A DNA stretch of 64,000 bases from Pseudomonas mosselii (GTDB lineage: Bacteria; Pseudomonadota; Gammaproteobacteria; Pseudomonadales; Pseudomonadaceae). The position numbers and the translations under genes are program-made. Below the pieces are notes generated by a model, which had not been told where the DNA came from, ran no database searches, and saw only the letters and a list, made by a program, of their open reading frames with translations. Below are positions 58,027 to 64,000 of this stretch, piece by piece (positions within the stretch are counted from its first letter, which is position 1; each line of letters begins with the position of its first letter). The DNA lies in assembly GCF_005796105.1 (NCBI RefSeq), contig NZ_VAUO01000006.1:124001-188000 (forward strand), written 5' to 3'.

Positions 58027-58055
58027 TTGGACCCGCCAAGTGGTGTAGATATAAT
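58027..58055 (+). promoter_or_regulatory. Sigma-70 promoter of ETF-QO
   Basis: TTGGAC (58027-58032), 17 bp, TATAAT (58050-58055). The -10 is perfect and the -35 matches four to five of six bases. A repressor at 58011-58024 would block RNA polymerase here. Confidence 0.88.
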
Positions 58056-58183
58056 GCGCGGCCAAGACAAAACGGTGTAGTCCGTCATTCGTGCAGCTAC
58101 AGCTCAGCCTGCCGCACCTGACCGTCCCCGCACCCTAAAAAGACAAAGCAACAGCACGAGCCTTGATGAGTAGGAGAGAACCA

Positions 58184-59848
58184 GTGGAACGCGAATACAT
58201 GGAATTCGACGTGGTCATCGTCGGCGCAGGCCCGGCGGGCCTGTCGGCCGCCTGCCGCCTGAAGCAGAAGGCCGCCGAAGCCGGTAGCGAGATCAGCGTC
58301 TGCGTGGTCGAGAAAGGCTCCGAAGTCGGTGCCCACATCCTCTCCGGTGCCGTGTTCGAGCCGCGCGCCCTGAACGAACTGTTCCCCGACTGGAAAGAAC
58401 TCGGCGCGCCGCTGAACACCGAGGTCAAGCGCGACGACATCTACGTGCTCAAGGACGCTGGCAGCTCGACCAAGGTGCCTGACCTGTTCGTGCCCAAGAC
58501 CATGCACAACCACGGCAACTACATCATCTCGCTGGGTAACCTGTGCCGCTGGCTGGCCCAGCAGGCCGAGAACCTGGGCGTGGAGATCTACCCAGGCTTC
58601 GCAGCCCAGGAGGCGCTGTTCGACGAAAACGGCGTGGTCCGCGGCATCATCACCGGCGACCTGGGCGTCGACCGTGAAGGCAATCCGAAAGATGGCCTGT
58701 ATACCCCGGGCATGGAGCTGCGCGCCAAATACACCCTGTTCGCCGAAGGCTGCCGTGGCCACATTGGCAAGCAACTGATCAAGCGCTTCGACCTGGACAA
58801 CGCCTGCGACGTGCAGCACTACGGCATCGGCCTCAAGGAAATCTGGGAAATCGACCCGGCCAAGCACGAGCAAGGCCTGGTGGTGCATACCGCTGGCTGG
58901 CCGCTGGATGTGATGGCCAAGGACAACACCGGCGGCTCGTTCCTCTACCACCTGGAAAACAACCAGGTGGTGGTCGGCCTGATCGTCGACTTGTCCTACG
59001 CCAACCCGTACCTGTCGCCGTTCGACGAATTCCAACGCCTCAAGCACCACCCGGTAATGGCCCAGTACCTCGAAGGCGGTAAACGCATCAGCTACGGCGC
59101 ACGCGCCCTGGCCAAGGGTGGTATCAACTCGCTGCCGAAGATGGTCTTCAAGGGTGGCGCCCTGATCGGTTGCGACCTGGGCACCATGAACGTGGCCAAG
59201 ATCAAGGGCAGCCACACCGCCATGAAGTCCGGCATGCTCGCCGCCGAAGCGGTGGCCGACGCGCTGATCGCCGGCAGCGAAGGTGGCGACCTGCTCGACG
59301 GCTACGTCAGCGCGTTCAAGGCCAGCTGGCTGCATGAAGAGCTGTTCGCCAGCCGCAACTTCGGCCCGGCCATGCACAAGTTCGGCCCGATGCTCGGCGC
59401 TGCATTCAACTACATCGACCAGAACTGGTTCGGCGGCAAACTGCCGTTCACCCTGCACGACACCAAGCCAGACTACGCCTGCCTGAAGCTTGCCGCGGAC
59501 TCGAAGAAAATCGACTACCCGAAACCGGACGGCAAGCTCAGCTTCGACAAGCTCAGCTCGGTATTCCTCTCCAGCACCAACCACGAAGAAGAACAACCTT
59601 GCCACCTGAAGCTGGCCGACCCGAACATCCCGATCGCCAGCAACCTGCCGCTGTACGACGAACCGGCGCAGCGTTACTGCCCGGCCGGGGTTTACGAAGT
59701 GGTGGCCCAGGAAGACGGCAGCAAACGCTTCCAGATCAACGCGCAAAACTGCGTGCACTGCAAGACCTGCGACATCAAGGACCCGGCCCAGAACATCACC
59801 TGGGTCACCCCTGAAGGTGCCGGTGGACCGACCTACCCGAACATGTAA
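58184..59848 (+). CDS. etfD: Electron transfer flavoprotein-ubiquinone oxidoreductase
   Basis: It has 554 residues from GTG 58184 (AGGAG 7 nt upstream), which gives the family N-terminus EREYMEFDVVIVGAGPAG. The longer ATG reading at 58163 has no ribosome site. The FAD site is VIVGAGPAGLSAACRLKQ. A membrane-associating ubiquinone-binding region lies in the middle. The C-terminal ferredoxin-like domain has the [4Fe-4S] Cys set in PAGVYEVV and NCVHCKTCDIKDP. It passes electrons from ETF to ubiquinone. The symbol etfD is one of several used for this enzyme. Confidence 0.95.
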   Translation: MEREYMEFDVVIVGAGPAGLSAACRLKQKAAEAGSEISVCVVEKGSEVGAHILSGAVFEPRALNELFPDWKELGAPLNTEVKRDDIYVLKDAGSSTKVPDLFVPKTMHNHGNYIISLGNLCRWLAQQAENLGVEIYPGFAAQEALFDENGVVRGIITGDLGVDREGNPKDGLYTPGMELRAKYTLFAEGCRGHIGKQLIKRFDLDNACDVQHYGIGLKEIWEIDPAKHEQGLVVHTAGWPLDVMAKDNTGGSFLYHLENNQVVVGLIVDLSYANPYLSPFDEFQRLKHHPVMAQYLEGGKRISYGARALAKGGINSLPKMVFKGGALIGCDLGTMNVAKIKGSHTAMKSGMLAAEAVADALIAGSEGGDLLDGYVSAFKASWLHEELFASRNFGPAMHKFGPMLGAAFNYIDQNWFGGKLPFTLHDTKPDYACLKLAADSKKIDYPKPDGKLSFDKLSSVFLSSTNHEEEQPCHLKLADPNIPIASNLPLYDEPAQRYCPAGVYEVVAQEDGSKRFQINAQNCVHCKTCDIKDPAQNITWVTPEGAGGPTYPNM

Positions 59849-59868
59849 GGCGTGCCCTGGCAGTAACC

Positions 59869-59903
59869 AAAAGCCCCCTGAGCGCAAGCTCAGGGGGCTT
59901 TTT
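59869..59903 (+). terminator. Rho-independent terminator of ETF-QO
   Basis: AAAGCCCCCTGAGC pairs with GCTCAGGGGGCTTT around GCAA; T-run follows and an A-run precedes. It lies about 20 bp past the stop. Confidence 0.95.
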
Positions 59904-59982
59904 CATGACCGCTGGTGCGGCCTGGTCGAGAATGCCGGTGCAAGACCTTCAACCGCCTTGGCAGCGGCCCGCTACCCACGCG

Positions 59983-61308
59983 TCATTTATCTCCACACAG
60001 CACCGGCACGGGCTCGGCAGTGAACGCCAGCGGCTCGCGACGTCCGAAATACAGCGCCGTCAGCAGCCCCAGCACCCCCATGATCAGACAAAAGCCGACA
60101 CACACCCACGGGCTCCACGGCATCAGCGCAATCAATGCCAACGGCGTGGTGCTGGCCCACAACGCGTAAGCCACGTTGTAGGTGAAGGAGATCCCCGACA
60201 CCCGGATCTGCGCCGGGAACAACCCGACCATCACCGATGGCACCACGCCCACCACACCACAGCACAAGCCTGCCAAGGCATAAGCCAGCCAAATTGCGCC
60301 CCACTGCCACACCAGGCTCGCGTAGAGCGCACCGATGCCCAGCGGCAGCAGCAGGCTGTAGAGCATCAGCGCGCGCCACGCCCCGATGCGGTCCACCAGC
60401 AACCCCGCCAGCACACAGCCAATGTTGAGGAAGACGATGCCCACACTGCTCAGGGCGAACGTGTGCCCAGCCGTCATGCCGAAGCGCTGCTGCATCACAG
60501 TCGGGGTGATCACGACCAGCACCACCACCGCCGATGTCAGCACGCATGTCAGCAGCGCCGCCGGGACCAGCGCCCGACGATGCTCGCCCAGCACACTGCG
60601 CAGCGGGAAACGCACCGGTGGGTCACGGCGCTCACGCAGGGCGAGGAACACCGGGGTCTCACTCAACCAGCGCCGCAACCACACACCGATGACGCCGAAC
60701 ACGCCGCCCAACAGGAACGGGTAACGCCAGGCGTAATCGAGGATCTCCTGGGGGCTGAACAGCTGCGCGAGCAACGTGGCGGTCAGTGCACCCAGCAGGT
60801 AGCCGAAGGTCAGCCCAGCCTGCAAAAAGCCCAGGGCATAGCCCCGTCGCCCGGCCGGTGCGTGCTCGGCGACGAAGGTCCAGGCACTCGGCACTTCACC
60901 GCCCACCGCGGCCCCTTGCAAGATGCGCAGGGCGAGCAAGATCAGCGGTGCGGCATAGCCAATATCGGCGTAGGTAGGCATCAGCCCGATCAACAGGCAC
61001 GGCAGCGCCATCATCAGGATACTCAGGCTGAACACCCGCTTGCGCCCCAGGTGATCGGCAAAATGCGCCATCAGGATGCCGCCCAACGGGCGTGCCAGGT
61101 AACCGGTGACGAAGATCCCGAAGCTTTGCAGCAACCGCAGCCACTCGGGCATCTCAGGCGGGAAGAACAGCTGGCTCAGGGTCAGCGCGAAGAACACGAA
61201 GATGATGAAATCGTAGATTTCCAAAGCGCCGCCCAGCGCGGCCAGGCCCAAGGTCCGGTGGTCGCCACGGGTGAACCCAGGCGTGCGGTCGATTTCAGAG
61301 GCAGTCAT
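59983..61308 (-). CDS. MFS transporter, metabolite:H+ symporter type
   Basis: It has 441 residues from ATG 61308; a longer reading to 61329 is possible. There are twelve membrane helices of the MHS subfamily: GALEIYDFIIFVFF in helix 1 and DHLGRKRVFSLSILMMALPCLLIGLMPTYADIGYAAPLILLALRILQGAAVGGE across helices 2-4 with the loop motif, then RRGYALGFLQAGLTFGYLLG. Relatives import dicarboxylates, citrate, proline or shikimate; the substrate cannot be read. Convergent with ETF-QO. Confidence 0.87.
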   Translation of the reverse strand: MTASEIDRTPGFTRGDHRTLGLAALGGALEIYDFIIFVFFALTLSQLFFPPEMPEWLRLLQSFGIFVTGYLARPLGGILMAHFADHLGRKRVFSLSILMMALPCLLIGLMPTYADIGYAAPLILLALRILQGAAVGGEVPSAWTFVAEHAPAGRRGYALGFLQAGLTFGYLLGALTATLLAQLFSPQEILDYAWRYPFLLGGVFGVIGVWLRRWLSETPVFLALRERRDPPVRFPLRSVLGEHRRALVPAALLTCVLTSAVVVLVVITPTVMQQRFGMTAGHTFALSSVGIVFLNIGCVLAGLLVDRIGAWRALMLYSLLLPLGIGALYASLVWQWGAIWLAYALAGLCCGVVGVVPSVMVGLFPAQIRVSGISFTYNVAYALWASTTPLALIALMPWSPWVCVGFCLIMGVLGLLTALYFGRREPLAFTAEPVPVLCGDK

Positions 61309-61375
61309 GGCAGTTCCGCAGATCGGCAAAGGGGCAAGAGGATAGCAAATGCTGGCTGCCAGGGCCGGATGTGTA

Positions 61376-61861
61376 TCAGGAACGACGGCTGAATACGGTG
61401 TGGCCGAAGTTCGCGCGGCGCAGGTGGTGCCCCGCTGCCGGGTAGAACGCCGCAGGCACCGCCAGCTGTCCCAGCACCACTGGCAGGTCGATGATCGCCA
61501 TGAATGACTCTAACGCCTGGTGATCAGGCGCGCGTGGCAGACTGAGATTGACCGCCTGGCGCTCACCGGACGGCAATGTGGGCACCCGCAACGGCTTGGC
61601 GTGGTACAGCAAGGCGTGTTGGATTTGCCCGCAGCCCTGGCAGAAGCGCGCAAGATCCACGCCGGCGTGGCTGGCCAACTCGATATTGCCCAACAGCAGG
61701 TTGAACGGCTGCAAGGCACTCAGGACCAGGCGTTGCAGCTCGTCGAAGCTGTGCACCGGAGCGATTCGAAAATACCCCAGGCCATTGAGCAGCTTTTCCA
61801 GCAGCAGGCGCTGTTCGGGATGCTCGTCGGCGATCAGGATGCGCAGGGATTTGTTCGGCAT
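61376..61861 (-). CDS. Response-regulator-like protein with degenerate receiver
   Basis: It has 161 residues from ATG 61861. The start LRILIADEHPEQRLLLEKLLNGLGY matches a receiver beta1-alpha1 with the acidic pair (D, E). The third strand reads FNLLLGNIELASHAG, so the phosphoacceptor Asp of the usual LLDI is replaced by Asn (GNIEL). The usual Thr/Ser and Lys positions are unclear; YHAKPLRVP may hold the Lys. There is no output domain after the receiver, only about 40 residues of unclear fold. It lies downstream of the orphan ECF sigma gene (166 bp gap, same strand). Unlikely to be phosphorylated in the normal way. Confidence 0.72.
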   Translation of the reverse strand: MPNKSLRILIADEHPEQRLLLEKLLNGLGYFRIAPVHSFDELQRLVLSALQPFNLLLGNIELASHAGVDLARFCQGCGQIQHALLYHAKPLRVPTLPSGERQAVNLSLPRAPDHQALESFMAIIDLPVVLGQLAVPAAFYPAAGHHLRRANFGHTVFSRRS

Positions 61862-62027
61862 CGTCCAGACCTGGGCAGTTGAGGTAAGGGCTCCATGACC
61901 ATAACTGCGCCGGTACAGGCAAGCCTCAGGCAAACAGCCTGGGCGGGTCTTATTTGATAGTTGTCGGGAAACGGCAGGAAATCAAGTCGCCACCCCAGGA
62001 AATTTTCACACGCCCTTCACGCAACGT

Positions 62028-62504
62028 TCAGCCTTCCCACTGACGCATGCGCTGACGGCAGTGCTTCATGGCATTGACGATGTGTTTTTCCACCAGCGCG
62101 CGCGAGATTTCCAGGCGCTCGGCGATTTGCTGGTGCGACAGCCCCTCGAGCTTGCGCAGCAAGAAGCACTCGCGACAGGTGGCGCTCAGCTCGTCCAGGG
62201 CCTGGCGCATCAAGGCCAGGCGCTGGTCCAGCTGCATGCTCTGCGATGGCGCCGGGCTGTGCCAGCGCTCGTCGCTGTCGAGCACGTCCAGCGGCTCGGC
62301 CTGGCGTACCTGATGGCGACGGTGGCGGTCGACCACCAGGTTCAGCGCGGTACGGTAGAGGAACGCTCGCGGGTGCTCGATCTGCTGGCCCTCGGTGCGC
62401 TCCAGCACGCGCAGGTAAGCATCATGGGCAACGTCTTCGGCCGCCTGGCGATTACCCAGCCGGGCGCAAAGAAAACTCACCAATTCGCGATAGTAGTGTT
62501 CCAC
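62028..62504 (-). CDS. FecI-family ECF RNA polymerase sigma factor, orphan
   Basis: It has 158 residues from GTG 62504 (AGGTG about 5 nt upstream); a GTG at 62537 would add 11 residues. Region 2 is YYRELVSFLCARLGNRQAAEDVAHDAYLRVL with RAFLYRTALNLVVDRHRR; region 4 is LSATCRECFLLRKLEGLSHQQIAERLEISRALVEKHIVNAMKHCRQRM. This is the iron-starvation group. FecI types usually sit beside fecR (anti-sigma) and a TonB receptor gene, and neither is present in the window. It diverges from pvdR across a region with a Fur-box-like site. Confidence 0.9.
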   Translation of the reverse strand: MEHYYRELVSFLCARLGNRQAAEDVAHDAYLRVLERTEGQQIEHPRAFLYRTALNLVVDRHRRHQVRQAEPLDVLDSDERWHSPAPSQSMQLDQRLALMRQALDELSATCRECFLLRKLEGLSHQQIAERLEISRALVEKHIVNAMKHCRQRMRQWEG

Positions 62505-62580
62505 GACGGCACCTAGCGTCCCCCTGCACACACGCACACAGGCACGGGCAGCGGGTTGGATGATATCAACGTGCGATCTT

Positions 62581-62599
62581 ACAAATTATAATTATTCTC
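62581..62599. promoter_or_regulatory. Candidate Fur box over the sigma-factor promoter
   Basis: The minus-strand reading GAGAATAATTATAATTTGT matches the 19-bp Fur consensus GATAATGATAATCATTATC at about 12 of 19 positions. It includes TATAAT (62590-62585, minus strand), a good -10 for the ECF sigma gene, with a TTGCTT-like -35 18 bp upstream. Iron-dependent repression of the sigma gene is the natural inference. Confidence 0.5.
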
Positions 62600-62628
62600 A
62601 GCAACTCGAAGCAAAACTGCCTGCCAGC

Positions 62629-62652
62629 TAAATCGGCAACGGCGGCCTTCGT
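62629..62652 (+). promoter_or_regulatory. PvdS-type iron-starvation box upstream of pvdR
   Basis: TAAAT (62629-62633), 16 bases, CGT (62650-62652). This is exactly the IS-box pattern (TAAAT-N16/17-CGT) bound by the iron-starvation sigma factor PvdS and its relatives. The preceding base gives CTAAAT, as in many known sites. It lies about 67 bp before the pvdR ATG. Confidence 0.75.
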
Positions 62653-62719
62653 TTAACTGGGGCCTCCGAGCGCGCCGTCGAAGACCGCACGCCCCCCCTT
62701 TCTCTGGCTGGAAGCCCGC

Positions 62720-63898
62720 ATGACTCGCACATCCACCCCCCGCCGTCGACTGCTGCTCACAGCCTTGGGCCTGCTTGGCCTGGGCAGCCTGCTGGCCTGG
62801 AAAACCCTGCCACTGAGCGGCGCGCCAGTCAGCACGGTGGCAGTGACGCGCAGCGATATCGAAAGCAGCGTCACCGCCCTCGGCACCCTGCAACCGCGCC
62901 GCTACGTGGACGTTGGCGCGCAGGCTTCCGGGCAGATCCGCAAGCTGCATGTGGAAGCCGGCGACCCCGTGCGCGAGGGCCAACTGCTGGTGGAAATCGA
63001 CCCGTCCACACAACAGGCCAACCTCGATGCCGGGCGCTACTCGATCGAAAACCTCAAGGCTCAGTTGGCCGAGCAACGTGCCCAATACCAATTGGCCCGC
63101 CAGCAGTTCCAGCGCCAGCGTGAGCTGACCAGCAGCGGCGCCACCCGCCAGGAAGATCTGCAAAGCGCCGAAGCCCAGCTCAAGGTGACGCAAGCGCGCA
63201 TCGCCATGTACCAGGCACAGATCAGCCAGGCCCAGGCCAGCTTACGCAGCGCCGAGGCTGAGCTGGGCTATACCCGCATCTATGCGCCGATGAGCGGCAC
63301 CGTGGTGGCGGTGGACGCACGCGAAGGCCAGACCCTCAACGCCCAGCAGCAGACGCCGCTGATCCTGCGCATCGCCAAGCTGTCGCCAATGACCGTCTGG
63401 GCCCAGGTCTCCGAAGCCGACATCGGCAAGGTCAAGCCAGGCATGACCGCCTACTTCACCACACTGGCCGGCGGCAAGCGCCGCTGGACCAGCAGCGTAC
63501 GGCAAATTCTGCCGATCCCGCCCAAGCCGCTGGAACAAGCCAGCCAGGGCGGCGGCAGCCCAGCCAGCGCCAGCGCCGGCACCACCGGCAGCAAGGTGGT
63601 GCAATACACCGTGCTGCTGGACGTCGATAACCCTGACGGCGCCCTGATGGCGGAAATGACCACCCAGGTCTTCTTCGTCGCCGGCCAAGCCAGCCAAGTC
63701 CTCAGCGTGCCGCTGGCCGCACTGAACGAAACCCCAGAGGACGGCCTGCGCTTGGCGCACGTGCTCAACGCCGACGGCAAGATCGAGGCACGCCAGGTCC
63801 GCATCGGCCTGAGCGATCGCCTGCGCGTACAGGTGCTCGATGGCCTGCGCGAGGGCGAGCGCCTGGTGATCGGCGCACCTGCCGCCAGCGGGAGCTGA
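62720..63898 (+). CDS. pvdR: Efflux periplasmic adaptor PvdR (MacA-like)
   Basis: It has 392 residues. One N-terminal membrane anchor (about 11-28, [17 protein letters not shown]). A barrel-sandwich/lipoyl domain is split by a long coiled-coil hairpin (about 95-180; [38 protein letters not shown]). A beta-barrel domain with [31 protein letters not shown] and a C-terminal membrane-proximal part follow. It joins the ABC transporter PvdT to outer-membrane OpmQ to export pyoverdine and related molecules. It is followed after 2 bp by pvdT. Distinguishing it from a generic MacA relies on the iron-box promoter and synteny with the P. putida pvdRT-opmQ locus (by recall). Confidence 0.82.
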   Translation: MTRTSTPRRRLLLTALGLLGLGSLLAWKTLPLSGAPVSTVAVTRSDIESSVTALGTLQPRRYVDVGAQASGQIRKLHVEAGDPVREGQLLVEIDPSTQQANLDAGRYSIENLKAQLAEQRAQYQLARQQFQRQRELTSSGATRQEDLQSAEAQLKVTQARIAMYQAQISQAQASLRSAEAELGYTRIYAPMSGTVVAVDAREGQTLNAQQQTPLILRIAKLSPMTVWAQVSEADIGKVKPGMTAYFTTLAGGKRRWTSSVRQILPIPPKPLEQASQGGGSPASASAGTTGSKVVQYTVLLDVDNPDGALMAEMTTQVFFVAGQASQVLSVPLAALNETPEDGLRLAHVLNADGKIEARQVRIGLSDRLRVQVLDGLREGERLVIGAPAASGS

Positions 63899-63900
63899 CA

Positions 63901-64000
63901 TGAGCACACCCCTGATTGAGCTGCGTGACATCCGCAAGGTCTATGGCGGCGTCGATTCACCTACTGTCGAGGTGCTGCGCGGGATCAGCCTGAGCATCCA
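63901..64000 (+). CDS. pvdT: MacB-like ABC transporter PvdT (start only; truncated by window)
   Basis: 33 residues are visible: [20 protein letters not shown] then [11 protein letters not shown], the start of an ABC ATPase domain before Walker A. It starts 2 bp after the pvdR stop, the usual macA-macB arrangement, with GGGAGC upstream. It is predicted to be the ATPase-permease that works with PvdR and OpmQ. Confidence 0.75.

Larger units (their letters stand above)
57637..58183. other. Divergent etfB / ETF-QO control region
   Basis: It holds the PsrA-type operator (58011-58024) and a well-formed sigma-70 promoter (58027-58055) for ETF-QO. A perfect CGAGCG-TAAAAG-CGCTCG hairpin lies near 57903-57920. 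No clear promoter for etfB was found. A 63-codon open frame (57897-58088, minus) runs over these signals and is not a gene. Confidence 0.7.

Noticed and set aside
57897..58088. A 63-codon minus-strand frame between etfB and ETF-QO
   Set aside because: It overlies the PsrA-type operator and the ETF-QO promoter; no ribosome site and no protein features.

Overview
The window is about 64 kb of high-GC, gene-dense chromosome. Gene content and order point to a fluorescent Pseudomonas of the P. putida/P. entomophila type. The evidence is the contiguous gltA / sdhCDAB-sucAB-lpdG-sucCD block, the fabA-fabB pair beside a hybrid sensor kinase, etfBA divergent from ETF-QO, and a pyoverdine exporter (pvdRT) beside an ECF sigma factor. 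Species assignment is inference. No insertion sequence, prophage, CRISPR array or integron is visible; this is core chromosome.

Layout. 1-9.3 kb: uup (ABC-F), slt, a MOSC protein, cheV under a very good FliA promoter, an HPt-like protein, a NarL-type two-component pair and a YegS lipid kinase. 9.5-13.1 kb: a glycosyltransferase, moeA and moaB, a small lipoprotein and tRNA-Pro(CGG). 13.3-19.3 kb: a leftward group holding an AI-2E family permease, a DUF4892 protein, two alpha/beta hydrolases, sixA, a DUF4389 protein and gpsA. 19.5-26.4 kb: a translationally coupled TonB receptor / periplasmic binding protein / hybrid kinase operon followed by fabA-fabB. 26.5-37 kb: a chemoreceptor, an amidohydrolase, a pirin, a dienelactone hydrolase, htpG (RpoH promoter), two hotdog thioesterases, a coiled-coil lipoprotein (AlgU-type promoter), a DUF599 protein and brnQ. 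37.1-50.1 kb: the TCA-cycle block with well-formed divergent sdh and gltA promoters. 50.2-55.9 kb: small envelope proteins, a MocR regulator, a DUF4398/OmpA pair and a solute-binding protein. 55.9-59.9 kb: etfA, etfB and ETF-QO, with a PsrA-type operator touching the ETF-QO promoter. 60-64 kb: an MFS transporter, a pseudo-receiver protein, an orphan FecI-type sigma factor, pvdR and the start of pvdT.

The most promising uncharacterised system is the 19496-24461 operon. Its three overlapping genes could carry a signal from an outer-membrane ligand through a periplasmic protein to a hybrid kinase that lacks its own HPt domain. By synteny that kinase is the counterpart of P. aeruginosa PA1611. 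Other points of interest are regulatory signals read directly from intergenic DNA (FliA, RpoH, AlgU, PsrA, Fur and PvdS-type sites) and two degenerate phosphorelay-like proteins: an HPt-like helix with Asp in place of His, and a receiver with Asn in place of Asp.
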